Part shown: piece after piece, positions 35,601 through 41,216 of the stretch
How the letters are laid out: each line of letters opens with the position of its first letter
How positions within the stretch are numbered: the first letter of the stretch is position 1
Assembly: GCF_001039355.2 (NCBI RefSeq)
Contig: NW_019776124.1
Span: 596,562-643,363 of the forward strand
Direction: 5' to 3'
DNA length: 46,802 bases
From: Lingula anatina
Taxonomy: Eukaryota; Brachiopoda; Lingulata; Lingulida; Lingulidae
Notes under the pieces: model-generated
Seen by the model: the letters and a program-made list of their open reading frames with translations, nothing else
Databases searched by the model: none
Told to the model about the DNA's origin: nothing
Program-made: the position numbers and the translations under genes

Positions 35601-37184
35601 CAGTATAACCTAATACATGTGCATGTAGACCCATTTTGCTACATTTTTTTGTGTAGTACAATGAACATGTATGTTCGTCTTGTATACAAGTGCATGTATT
35701 AGTAGCAGACTGTATTCAACTAAGATAGCCAACCCTGACATGTACATTGTTATTATTTTTGTTGTGTGAATTTAATGAGAATTTTATGCTTATTCTTCTC
35801 CTTGATACGTCTGTCTTTGCTATGTGTCACGTTAGTTGTACATGCATGTGTGCGTCTTTGACCAAGTCCATTACATACGATATTTTTTTCCGATGTAGCA
35901 TTGAATGCATTTATGTGAGATGGACACTCTTGTGAGTAAATGGTCAAGTTAGGCCCCTTTTATTTCCGAATATGTCAACAAGTAAACTATCCTTCCTAAT
36001 GCTGCACAACATTTTTAAAACTAGCACTAGCATAAAGAGGTCGCTCTCTCCCCGTGTTTTCAGGGGATCCATTTTCGGACAGAACTAAGCCATTATTCCA
36101 CGTGTTCGTAAACACTATACCTTGTCAATTTTATAATAATAATAATAATTTATTGTTCATTAAGAGACAAACTCTATAGAATGTTCGGTAGACTAAACAG
36201 TATGTAATATATCATAGAATGAAAATCATAACCCATTTTAGATAGGGTATGATTTTTATGGTAATATATCTATGTAAAATTACAGGAAATAAGTGTATTT
36301 GCATAGACTACAAATGTAGGTGCCCGTAGTTAAAACGTTTTTGGCTCAGATCAATATATGCCACACATGATCGTTATCAATCCAAAGCGTTCAATAAAAT
36401 TGGGAAATTTGAGAGTAGTGGAGGGAAAGCTCAATAAAGTGGAAAAGGCGATTAATGCTACAGGGAATTACTATTAATACTACTACCACTACAAAAGCTA
36501 CTACTACAACTACTATTTCATTAATACTACTGCTACAATACAAACTACTACTACTTCTACTACTACTACTACTACATGAACTTACTACATGCACTGCTAC
36601 TAAATAAACTAAGTACTGCTTGCACTACTCTTACTGATAGTAGGATGATGATGTTGATAATGTGCATTTGAATTGAGTGGCTCATTTAATGAATTACTTA
36701 CAGGAGATAAAACATTAACGTGAAGTGACTGGTAGGTGTCTTCGTGTTCACCAAGGTGCTGCACAAGTTCTCACAGCTCGCTTTAGCCGGCTTGTAGTCG
36801 ACCGCTGAGTTAGAGGGGGATACACACAAGCCATACGTGCTCTCAAAGGTGGGACAATAAGAGACCCCGCTTTCTGCTGCTGTAAACAAGAGAATGACTA
36901 TGCATAAATTTTGTTTTGTGTTAACTGGGCATAATCGAATATGTAAAGCTAAAATATTTGTTCTGGCATAAAAATACTGGCGGCGAAATACAAGATCGAA
37001 GCAATGCGCACCGATTTATTTTCTAAACTTTCGAAAAAATTATGAAAAAAAAATTGACTCACAGGCCTAAATTTCAGTAACGATATGAAAATTGAAAAGA
37101 TCAAAAACAAAAAATTTGGTCCTTACATTGTACTTGCAAACAATTCAGCAGTACTGCCGATGCGAACAGCAGAAGTGGAGCCAT
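7373..37184 (-). CDS. Polycystin-1-like receptor-channel: CTLD, 12 sushi, GAIN/GPS, PLAT, 11 TM
   Basis: The model is a 2618-residue member of the polycystin-1/PKD1L family, expected at the plasma or ciliary membrane as a large receptor fused to a TRP-like channel. Exons, 5' to 3' on the minus strand: 37127-37184, 36702-36879, then one cassette of five (32824-32939, 32365-32502, 31693-31917, 31266-31469, 30420-30632, or the copies at 26805-26920, 26466-26603, 25744-25968, 25308-25511, 24463-24675), then 24102-24299, 23480-23743, 23094-23291, 22587-22805, 22036-22233, 21437-21670, 20709-20918, 19767-19973, 19319-19555, 18730-18824, 18423-18464, 17914-18048, 17383-17470, 16953-17044, 16280-16513, 15626-15985, 15143-15217, 14538-14634, 14280-14389, 13795-14028, 13275-13445, 12967-13121, 12486-12772, 11698-12338, 11172-11271, 10584-10849, 9928-10105, 8704-9282, 7935-8495, 7373-7632. 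All junctions are AG/GT and phase-consistent, and the sum is divisible by three. The layout is closest to PKD1L2/PKD1L3-type proteins (lectin, GPS, PLAT, channel), but the sushi array is unusual. Orthology was not tested. Confidence 0.9.
7935..8495 (-). CDS. Polycystin cation-channel pore exon
   Basis: A 561-nt exon (phase 1 to 1), residues about 2346-2532. It carries TM9 (YTVTIALDLFLATLQLFRPL), TM10 (IAVTIYMFTFGILLFSYAQA), a pore helix with MLNLFGVMLGVFKY, and TM11 (FFTTFAMTMNLIILNMFISI) with the family IINDGL ending. A charged helix (YDEELAEHVWTKLDSLLR) follows. The selectivity-filter position reads LGV, not the LGD of PKD2-type channels. Confidence 0.92.
8540..8606. repeat. ACT trinucleotide microsatellite
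   Basis: Intronic (CTA)n array interrupted once by CCC, between the pore exon and the exon at 8704. Confidence 0.95.
8704..9282 (-). CDS. Polycystin extracellular domain, part 2, and S2-S3 helices
   Basis: A 579-nt exon (phase 1 to 1), residues about 2153-2345. It includes GHLDHYGGGGYMVEI, WIDRLSRAVIVELTVNN (the W.D..TRA....F..YN block of polycystins), then TM7 (FVLLIVQVIWALLVIVLLG) and TM8 (YIVLGDLCLSFTSMVCFVLR). Confidence 0.92.
9928..10105 (-). CDS. Polycystin extracellular domain, part 1
   Basis: A 178-nt exon (phase 0 to 1) with IFSWLNDTIFPAVFP, DMRGLRLGPLLLRQLRVKQ. The W...P and LG...LRQLRVK pattern is the hallmark of the polycystin/PKD channel extracellular domain. Confidence 0.9.
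10584..10849 (-). CDS. TM6 and start of polycystin extracellular domain
   Basis: A 266-nt exon (phase 1 to 0), residues about 2005-2093. A basic stretch (LRTKRRTIRKDL) precedes TM6 (ILLHIFYLCLLIVICFANRD), the S1 helix of the channel module, then FYQQNRNL opens the extracellular polycystin (TOP) domain. The acceptor is TTTTAAG at 10850-10851; no other AG nearby keeps phase. Confidence 0.87.
11172..11271 (-). CDS. TM5 end and acidic loop
   Basis: A 100-nt exon (phase 0 to 1). It completes TM5 with VLLVAVLMSCLLK and then has a run of acidic residues (GDEEEEEDM) in the cytoplasmic loop before TM6. Confidence 0.85.
11698..12338 (-). CDS. TM3-TM5 and central cytoplasmic loop
   Basis: The largest coding exon (641 nt, phase 1 to 0), residues about 1758-1971. 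It contains TM3 (IWVGLVSSVLVVPPTLIT), a charged cytoplasmic loop with KKKGKP, TM4 (WWAVVFGYILAFLTVFASAF) and the start of TM5 (DWLLSFVFALTQSIGLVEP). The pattern FPWW..V.GY.L fits the PKD1 family. Confidence 0.9.
12486..12772 (-). CDS. PLAT end, cytosolic linker and TM2
   Basis: A 287-nt exon (phase 2 to 1), residues about 1662-1757. It finishes the PLAT fold (HCNQWLSMSRGD, CRTVRF), continues through a cytosolic loop (DDHLWFSVAKRP) and ends in TM2, RLTICVVVLFLCMVSNAMWF. Confidence 0.88.
12967..13445 (-). CDS. PLAT/LH2 domain exons
   Basis: Exons 13275-13445 (phase 0 to 0) and 12967-13121 (phase 0 to 2) encode the cytosolic PLAT/LH2 beta sandwich that sits between TM1 and TM2 in all polycystin-1 proteins. 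Signature stretches are YLLSVYTGVKSPVRTTAKLF and VTHLHIWHEETESSGDYFLE. PLAT domains bind lipids and partner proteins at the membrane face. Confidence 0.9.
13795..14028 (-). CDS. Degenerate GPS, stalk and first transmembrane segment
   Basis: A 234-nt exon, phase 0 to 0, residues about 1476-1553. The usual C-x-C-x-HL[ST] of the GPS is replaced by TTNGKMTF. The following FFGSFAAGLFIPPNTIDF matches the family sequence after the cleavage site (F.PPN.IDF..VF), which fixes the register. TM1 is VLIVMCSLFVLYILLLIW, followed by a basic cytoplasmic ARRKD. Confidence 0.83.
14280..14634 (-). CDS. GAIN subdomain B, exons leading into GPS
   Basis: Exons 14538-14634 (phase 0 to 1) and 14280-14389 (phase 1 to 0) encode residues about 1407-1475. 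The second contains CIVLSPLYHSM and SWNSSVGLQ. The tryptophan expected before the GPS is present, but the cysteine that should follow it in a standard GPS is replaced (VGLQ). The reading is stop-free and joins in frame to the TM1 exon. Confidence 0.75.
14872..15063. mobile_element. MITE with long imperfect terminal inverted repeats
   Basis: 192 bp in an intron of the polycystin-like gene. The left arm (ATTTAGATTGAT, CCCTGGGGA, TTGCTGTCAGCTT) and the complement of the right arm (ATTTAGATCGAT, CCCTGGGGG, TTGCTGTCAGCTT) match over about 60 bp. It is non-coding and lies between exons 14538-14634 and 15143-15217. The target-site duplication is unclear. Confidence 0.65.
15143..18824 (-). CDS. GAIN-like stalk, eight exons
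   Basis: Eight small phase-consistent exons (18730-18824, 18423-18464, 17914-18048, 17383-17470, 16953-17044, 16280-16513, 15626-15985, 15143-15217) encode residues about 1033-1406. The first part is helix-rich with repeated motifs such as SVANLMSIVTN and DQLSERAM, as in the helical half of GAIN or the end of a REJ module. The 120-codon exon is beta-rich. The REJ fold is not visible at full length, so this looks like a GAIN domain without a complete REJ. The smallest exon has only 14 codons (18423-18464) and is the least certain call. Confidence 0.72.
18622..18673. other. N at 18648 flanked by a 25-bp direct repeat
   Basis: The words ending in GGTTACTCCAACGC occur immediately before the N (18622-18647) and immediately after it (18649-18673), nearly identical over 25 bp. 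This is typical of two contig ends joined without merging their overlap. It lies in an intron, so coding is not affected. Confidence 0.75.
19149..19245. repeat. AT-rich palindrome cluster
   Basis: Positions 19149-19192 form a perfect 44-base palindrome centred between 19170 and 19171, built on ATAAGTATATATTATACATA and its complement. A second inverted pair follows to 19245. It is intronic and could form a cruciform or be a palindromic repeat unit. Confidence 0.85.
19319..19555 (-). CDS. Sushi domain 12
   Basis: A 237-nt exon, phase 1 to 1, with LPCPNMT, LSCVEDKV, VTCVWKG and PSC. It is the last sushi module, and the following exon starts the GAIN-like region. Several NVTS/NGT sequons suggest N-glycosylation. 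Confidence 0.83.
19767..19973 (-). CDS. Sushi domain 11
   Basis: A 207-nt exon, phase 1 to 1, with MPCPSIL, FMCAPGYVHED, VGCIL, TWEV and PPLC. GTATGT donor. Confidence 0.84.
20074..20102. repeat. AAT trinucleotide microsatellite
   Basis: Intronic (AAT)n array of about 9 units. Confidence 0.9.
20400..20455. repeat. 28-bp tandem repeat, two copies
   Basis: Two adjacent 28-bp units share GGTGATAAACAGCAC and differ at about three bases; intronic. Confidence 0.75.
20709..20918 (-). CDS. Sushi domain 10
   Basis: A 210-nt exon, phase 1 to 1, with LPCPPIT, VSCEAGYSLDD, IACVFD, EW and ANC. A TTGCAG acceptor and GTAAGT donor flank it. Confidence 0.85.
21437..21670 (-). CDS. Sushi domain 9
   Basis: A 234-nt exon, phase 1 to 1, with ICAPPMIPEENHVTGNVS, YVCDPGYAVQ, VECVNVN and PPMC. 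It is strongly similar to sushi 5 and has a shorter Ser-rich loop. Confidence 0.85.
22036..22233 (-). CDS. Sushi domain 8
   Basis: A 198-nt exon, phase 1 to 1, with LPCPPVEL, FECEDNYTL, VNCTWGG and a closing TC. The GTAGGT donor keeps phase 1; a second GT 4 nt downstream would shift the frame. Confidence 0.84.
22587..22805 (-). CDS. Sushi domain 7
   Basis: A 219-nt exon, phase 1 to 1, with QPCPNIS, VRCEGGYALS, LECG, AAW and a closing SC. The acceptor (TTCCAG) and donor (GTGAGG) are both good. Confidence 0.85.
23094..23291 (-). CDS. Sushi domain 6
   Basis: A 198-nt exon, phase 1 to 1, with LPCPELII, GNYNCTG, CSCYPGYAF and VNCTW. It is the CYPGY subtype shared with sushi 3 and 4. Confidence 0.85.
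23480..23743 (-). CDS. Sushi domain 5 with long Ser/Thr/Asn-rich loop
   Basis: A 264-nt exon, phase 1 to 1, with CAPP, NHVTGNVSG, YVCDPGYAV, VECV and a closing VC. A loop of about 20 residues rich in T, S, E and N sits between the third Cys and the Trp. The donor is weak (GTTTTA). The acceptor could be at 23743 or, 9 nt further in, at 23734; both keep phase. It is most like sushi 9. Confidence 0.78.
24102..24299 (-). CDS. Sushi domain 4
   Basis: A 198-nt exon, phase 1 to 1, starting LPCPDLII and containing GNYNCTG, TCSCYPGYMY and VLNCT. It is a close relative of sushi 3 and 6, pointing to local exon duplication. It lies outside the 5.5-kb repeat and is single copy. Confidence 0.85.
24463..24675 (-). 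CDS. Sushi domain 3 (copy A)
   Basis: Duplicate of the exon at 30420-30632, phase 1 to 1, with a GTGAGC donor in place of GTAAGC. One residue in the core changes from G (copy B, TIGDS) to E (TIEDS). It joins in frame to the next exon at 24102-24299. Confidence 0.78.
25308..25511 (-). CDS. Sushi domain 2 (copy A)
   Basis: Duplicate of the exon at 31266-31469, same length and phase, differing at about three bases. One change turns the CHSGYV of copy B into CNSGYV here. Confidence 0.75.
25744..25968 (-). CDS. Sushi domain 1 (copy A)
   Basis: Duplicate of the exon at 31693-31917, with the same length and splice sites. It is open and differs at only a few bases. Confidence 0.75.
26466..26920 (-). 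CDS. CTLD completing exons, cassette copy A (26805-26920 and 26466-26603)
   Basis: This is a second, near-identical copy of the two lectin exons at 32365-32939, with intact splice sites, the same lengths and an open frame. Visible changes are conservative (for example FSDF here, FSEF in the other copy). The first exon needs a phase-2 donor, which only exon 2 provides, so it cannot follow the last sushi exon of copy B in frame. It is either an allele misplaced by assembly or an alternative cassette used instead of copy B. Confidence 0.75.
29907..30353. repeat. Spacer between the 5.5-kb copies, with internal tandem repeat
   Basis: 447 bp not found at the matching position beside copy B. It holds two diverged copies of a module of about 67 bp (around 30109-30175 and 30272-30338), both reading CTGxAACTAG, then AAGTGTCT, then a GGGTC block. 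This looks like part of a dispersed repeat at which the assembly broke. Confidence 0.6.
30354..30354. other. Single ambiguous base (N) at the start of repeat copy B
   Basis: One N lies between the unrelated spacer and the first base of the second 5.5-kb copy. It probably marks a contig join or an unresolved consensus position. Confidence 0.9.
30420..30632 (-). CDS. Sushi domain 3 (copy B)
   Basis: A 213-nt exon, phase 1 to 1, with SCPDLTI, GNYNCTG, CYPGYAYDD and a closing SC. It belongs to a distinctive CYPGY sushi subtype also seen at 24463-24675, 24102-24299 and 23094-23291. Its donor lies only 66 bases from the assembly N at 30354. Confidence 0.8.
31266..31469 (-). CDS. Sushi domain 2 (copy B)
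   Basis: A 204-nt exon, phase 1 to 1, beginning LPCP and containing FFCHSGYV, QCTWN and a closing Cys. Two donors lie 4 bases apart on the plus strand. The phase-1 donor (GTGGGT, next to 31266) is chosen because the next exon requires phase 1. Confidence 0.8.
31693..31917 (-). CDS. Sushi domain 1 (copy B)
   Basis: A 225-nt exon, phase 1 to 1. It shows the sushi/CCP core FTCDPGWYLNGQGTVYC followed by W and a final Cys, with two extra cysteines (an NCC motif) before the core. Sushi domains are short beta modules that bind proteins or glycans. It directly follows the lectin domain. Confidence 0.82.
32365..32939 (-). CDS. CTLD completing exons, cassette copy B (32824-32939 and 32365-32502)
   Basis: The first exon (116 nt, phase 2 to 1) carries the lectin core SLWVGL and TWGDGESVNYT. 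The second (138 nt, phase 1 to 1) ends the fold with ASCQGV, W and CASTSRYVCQ, supplying the last conserved cysteines. With exon 2 they make one C-type lectin-like domain of about 140 residues. The EPN/QPD and WND calcium-sugar motifs are not seen, so classical calcium-dependent sugar binding is doubtful. Both exons read through without stops. Confidence 0.85.
32536..32665 (+). mobile_element. Copy-B-specific stretch with AATAAA and poly(A), retroposon-like
   Basis: About 100 bp absent from copy A, ending AATAAA (32620-32625), nine bases, then 31 A residues. This is the shape of the 3' end of an mRNA or a SINE inserted by retroposition in plus orientation. Copy A has a run of 10 A at the matching place, so a deletion in A from a longer ancestral insert is also possible. 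No clean target-site duplication was identified. Confidence 0.5.
36470..36602. repeat. Degenerate ACT-rich microsatellite
   Basis: Interrupted (ACT)n repeats about 100-230 bp downstream, in gene direction, of exon 2. The long Ser-rich minus-strand reading frame here is a by-product of the repeat. Confidence 0.9.
36702..36879 (-). CDS. Polycystin-like gene, exon 2: first part of C-type lectin-like domain
   Basis: The exon enters in phase 1 (TTTACAG acceptor) and leaves in phase 2 (GTAAGT donor), encoding residues about 20-78. Cysteines around YCP and LCVSP, then A-x-x-S-C-x-x-L-C, match the opening strand and first helix of a C-type lectin fold. It is the only copy of this exon in the window, although the exons that complete the domain occur twice downstream. 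Confidence 0.8.
37127..37184 (-). CDS. Polycystin-like gene, exon 1: signal peptide
   Basis: This exon holds the ATG and 19 codons, and ends in phase 1 at a GTAAGG donor. The peptide starts MAPLLLFASAVLLNCLQVQ, a typical short hydrophobic signal sequence, so the lectin and sushi array should be extracellular. The ATG follows directly after a TTTCAG. The true 5' UTR is therefore probably on an upstream exon spliced just before the start codon; I could not place that exon. Confidence 0.8.
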
Positions 37185-39224
37185 CTGAAATATTAATATC
37201 AGAAATAAGATGTGTGCGGCTGCTCTACACCAGTTACAAAATCAGTTCTAATAGATACGCGTAGAGTTATTGAAAACTATTTTAAGTGTTAAAACAGTGT
37301 TTTAAAGGGTAAGAGGGCAAAATTCGAGTGAATCACGAATACCAAAAATTGTCTTTTTTTTCATGAAAATTTTAAGATACAGCTAAGAATTATTCCAAGG
37401 TTTGGGGACTCGTACAACATTTTCACAAGCTCGCTTATGTTGCCACGTGTGTTAGTGTTTTGGGGAAGTACTTCAGTCTCGGTTTGTATTGCTTTGTTTA
37501 ATTTAAAGGTCACCGTAAAAATCGTGAAAACAATGCCGGAAAAACAGAAAATAGCTCAAAATAATTACGGTAAAAACTTGAAGATTAAGTCGGTCTTGAA
37601 AATTTATCGGAAGACGATTTTCTGTCGACGTAATTTTTGTACACTTTGAAAATTTTGTCAAATTTGAAAATGGGCTTCTCGATAATTTTGAAAAGTTTGT
37701 CACCTAATAGAGCTGTGTCGGAATCAGGCACTGAAAATATTAATTTATTTTTAAGTGACGGAATCTTCAAGTTTTTACCATACACCAATTACATCAGTCA
37801 ATTAGCAAGAAATGTCCTTGGCGACAGCATGGAATCTCATGATAAAACTTATATCAATAGACATTTCGAATTTTTATCCAATGCTAGCGCTACGCTTTAT
37901 CTTTTTAAATACTCACAGCAAAAATCGTGAAAATACTGTATCTTTCCAAAGTGATGGATTGTGCTCTTATTCGTAATACATTTCCAAGTGTCCGATTTGC
38001 AGTGTCAAATTGAGGAAAAACGCCAAACGTTGCGATGCAGCAAGCAATCACTCTACCAGTTGTCTGCGAGGTAATCCCACACGAATTCGCTAGAAATTAA
38101 CAATCGAAAGCAATATAATTGCGCTGCATAAATACGGTGTATGTACCTCTGAATCAGAGATAACCAATAGCATTCCGTGCTTTCGTGTGGCAGTGCTCTA
38201 GATAGAGTATATAATGTCTCTTTTGATGTGATTGGCTGTTATGAAGCCCGTATAGGTTGATCATTAAGTTTATAGATGCGCAGGGAAATACCCTTTAAGA
38301 ACGGGGATATCACGTTTATAAAACCCCTTTTAAACTGGATAGCGTCCTTTTGCGTCCTTTGTGCGCCATTCAAGTGGCGTCGCAGTGGTTGTAGAATGAA
38401 TGCTCGATGATCGGTCAGTTGTCGTATTATTTTTTACTCTCAAAACGGGACCGTAATACGGGACGAAGAAAGGGCGCCGTCCAGTGTAAATTGGGCTTAA
38501 GTGGTTACGAATAGTGAACAGCAACAATGACGGATTGTGGGGGTTAGTAGGGGAGGGGGGAGTTCGCTCGACCCCCTCCCCCCGACTGAATTTTCAAAAA
38601 ATTAATGCACACGATTTGGTAAATCAAAACCTCTCTATCCTCAAAAAAGTCTTGACAATAAACAGTGCAGGCAACATACGATACTGATGCAGAGCATGAC
38701 CAAGACTATCTTAACTGTACCTTACATACTGTTTGCCTAAAATAAATATTTTTACATTTTTTTGTAGAGTTGCTAAGACTGCAAACTTCAATCTTCTTCA
38801 TTCATTTGCATGATTTATGAAGATGAAATTCGACCCCACATTCATAAATGTCGCTGTAATTCCCACAGAATTACTTTCCTGGCAAAATTAAAAATATTTA
38901 ACTAATGGTGAGTGCATTAACCATCAATATTTGGTTAAATATTTTCTTTAGCTCATCAGGTTATTTTATAATTATTCAAAATAAAAATGTTTCCGAAATT
39001 TGATCGCCAAGTGTATTTATAAATGACTAACTGTAAATCTATTATTAATTCTTAAGTCATAAAAATAGACACCAAATTAATTGAGATTTTTAAAAATTAC
39101 TTTTCGATGTAATAATGAATTCTGGCTTGCGAGTCACACCAAATTAACTAAGACTTTTAAAAAATACTTTATAAGGTAAAAATTAGTTCTGCTTGAGAGT
39201 CTCGTTTTATCTGCGTTTGCACAT
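37185..39224. other. Intergenic region between divergent gene starts
   Basis: It lies between the starts of the minus-strand polycystin-like gene and the plus-strand glycosyltransferase-like gene, so promoters of both should be here. The non-coding first exon of the polycystin-like gene probably sits in this stretch but was not identified. Plus-strand frames near 37440-37930 have no recognisable domain. Confidence 0.5.
39071..39204. repeat. 67-bp tandem repeat, two copies
   Basis: Two adjacent diverged units both begin ACCAAATTAA and share ACTTTT-type and TTCTG-CTTG-GAGTC blocks. They lie in the intergenic region before the glycosyltransferase-like gene. Confidence 0.7.
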
Positions 39225-39655
39225 GTCACGTGACCTCTCAAAATGACGGGGGAAGATGCACCGTTTCATTTTCGAGATAATGAGGGGGTTTGCGGACTTG
39301 GCCTTATGAAATAATTGCATGTATAGAGTTTGGCTGCTGTTAGAAGAAACCATCATTGCGGGACTGAAAGCACTACAGTACACAACTGGCGGGATTCTTT
39401 GAGAGAAAAAGGGCAAGATGTGGCAGAACTGGCATTCATGCGTGACGTACAGTTATCCACCACGGCTGAGTCTTTTTGTCTTTGACATCCGCCGTGGAGC
39501 GGCGCGAGTGAATGAAAGGATCTACGAGAAGATGTCACTGTAGCGTCTGCCGATTAATATGCACGTGATAACACGTGGTTTAACGACTGCAGCGAGCAGT
39601 ATTACGACTGCATTTCATTAAAATAATCAAAGACAGGGGGTAATTACCGCACGTG
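39225..39655 (+). promoter_or_regulatory. E-box cluster upstream of the glycosyltransferase-like gene
   Basis: Four CACGTG E-boxes lie within 430 bp: the palindrome GTCACGTGAC at 39225-39234, then 39562-39567, 39572-39577 and 39650-39655. The last is about 275 bp before the ATG. Such sites bind bHLH-ZIP factors (USF, MITF/TFE, MYC families). Promoter function is inferred; no TATA box was identified. Confidence 0.4.
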
Positions 39656-39929
39656 GTACATTCGTGGTCAGACACCTACTGAAGCCTTTCTGTGAAAGAC
39701 GCGAAACCCAGCGGTGGACATTAGAAATTAGCAGAGGAGAGGTGCGCGCCAAGCCAACAGCGTTGGACACCTAAATAAATATCAGTATGGCTGTGATGTC
39801 CGAGTGCAGCATCCACATCTATGAAGGAACTTGGCAGAGATAAACTGCAATTATTTGCGTAAGCTGGTGCATTTGACGAATGAAGGAATTTACCGACGGC
39901 GAACCAACCTACACTGGTTAGTACTTGAA

Positions 39930-41150
39930 ATGGCGACCATTTCAAAAAATTTTGGACTTTTATTATTCACTGTTTATGTTTGCACGGTGGTGTTTATATT
40001 GTTGAATTTGAACATGCAGTTGAAGGGCAGTAACCCTTTCGCAAAATATTTTGTAAATGGCATGACTGCAGCTACGTCATCTGAAGAGAGAGAGAAATTA
40101 ATATTGTTTGAGGACACAGACCAGAAAAACGGCACTCAGGGAAAATATGTCACTTACGGAGCGTCAATAACCAGACTACAGAAATACGGATTTTATTTGC
40201 CGTTGACTTCTCTTCTGTGGGCAAAGCAAGGGTTCCAGTCGGTGATTGTAATGACAGGGGATCCAAAATTGTGGCGAAAAGAACCAGTTCTCAACGTAAT
40301 ACTGGAACGACTGGAACAAACCCGAGCCCGAGTCTTATTTGTACCAACTGCGGACGAGGCAACCACCGTGGCTTTAAGCCAAGTGTTGCGTCTCTACGTT
40401 TCCACACTCGACCACACGTTAAAAGATGAATATTTTCTCATCACAAGTGATGCTGACTTGTGGGTTCACAAAACTCACCTTCTTCAACCCCAGCCAAGAG
40501 TAGTTATTACGAATAGTTACTGCTGCGGATATTTCAATCAACTTGGAAAGAGTTACCGTATGTACCCGATGGGTAACATTGGCGCCCCTGTAGGATTATG
40601 GCGAAAGCTCTTTCCAGATTTGCAGAAGACAATAGACAAAGAAAATATAAACCATAAGGCTCAAGCCGAGGAAACGAAGCAAGTGGTCTCCCAAGACAAA
40701 AGGATACACATTCCCCCCATTGCCAGTTACTCAAACCAAACAGGAGTAGCGATTTCCCAAACACTGCATACCGTTGCCTCAAAAGTCGAAATTAAATTCA
40801 ACGACTGGTACCTCGACCAAAAGCTGGCCAGCATTAGAATCGGTGACTGGATAAAAACATTTGGAAGTGAGGTTCGGAAAGAAAAGCTCTTGGAAATTCC
40901 CAGAACACCACATGGTAGTCGAGGCGATCGAGTTGATAAAGGAATTTTGGCGTCTAATACGAACGAAAATGTGACATTCACACCTCTGTATGACGCTCAT
41001 CTTCCAGATCGCGGATTTTACGCGCACATATGGATGAACAACCGTTCTCTACTTAAAGCGCTATTAAATCCCGTTCAATTAAAATGGGCTGACGATTACA
41101 GAGAGCAATTTCTCATTGCTTTAAACAAGTCTGCAATGCAAGATTACTGA
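39930..41150 (+). CDS. Glycosyltransferase-like type II membrane protein, intronless
   Basis: A 406-residue protein from the first in-frame ATG (39930-39932, context GAAATGG) to TGA. The frame is open further upstream but has no earlier ATG. A short N-terminal cytosolic stretch, a membrane anchor at residues about 8-26 (FGLLLFTVYVCTVVFILL) and a lumenal catalytic-like domain give a Golgi type II topology. The clearest motif is a DxD in FLITSDADLW (residues 174-176), typical of metal and sugar-nucleotide binding in GT-A glycosyltransferases. Also seen are VIVMTGDP near 105-112 and several N-x-S/T sequons. I cannot name the enzyme family or substrate. It lies on the opposite strand from both neighbours, and the absence of introns beside a 37-exon gene raises the possibility of a retrogene origin. 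Confidence 0.78.
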   Translation: MATISKNFGLLLFTVYVCTVVFILLNLNMQLKGSNPFAKYFVNGMTAATSSEEREKLILFEDTDQKNGTQGKYVTYGASITRLQKYGFYLPLTSLLWAKQGFQSVIVMTGDPKLWRKEPVLNVILERLEQTRARVLFVPTADEATTVALSQVLRLYVSTLDHTLKDEYFLITSDADLWVHKTHLLQPQPRVVITNSYCCGYFNQLGKSYRMYPMGNIGAPVGLWRKLFPDLQKTIDKENINHKAQAEETKQVVSQDKRIHIPPIASYSNQTGVAISQTLHTVASKVEIKFNDWYLDQKLASIRIGDWIKTFGSEVRKEKLLEIPRTPHGSRGDRVDKGILASNTNENVTFTPLYDAHLPDRGFYAHIWMNNRSLLKALLNPVQLKWADDYREQFLIALNKSAMQDY

Positions 41151-41210
41151 CATGTTCACTTACTTCTGGTCATGCTTTAGAAAGACTAATAATGCGTTGG
41201 ATTTAAAATG

Positions 41211-41216
41211 AATAAA
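41211..41216 (+). terminator. Polyadenylation signal of the glycosyltransferase-like gene
   Basis: AATAAA 60 nt after the TGA stop, well placed for a short 3' UTR. Confidence 0.6.

Larger units (their letters stand above)
30363..35933. repeat. 5.5-kb direct repeat, copy B
   Basis: Second copy of 24406-29906, starting 9 bases after an N at 30354. It differs from copy A by scattered substitutions, a 26-bp insertion near 35590, a stretch of about 115 bp ending in an A30 run at 32536-32665, and loss of a TTTTAA-rich stretch present near 26188 in copy A. Confidence 0.95.

Noticed and set aside
36391-36594. Serine/valine-rich minus-strand frame
   Set aside because: Pure translation of the ACT-rich microsatellite.
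24406-37184. Two neighbouring paralogous genes, each with its own lectin and sushi set
   Set aside because: There is only one signal-peptide exon, one first lectin exon and one channel region; copy B lacks its own 3' end.
37637-37930. 97-codon plus-strand frame upstream of the polycystin-like gene
   Set aside because: Low-complexity composition with no motif; it is overlapped by minus-strand frames of the same quality.
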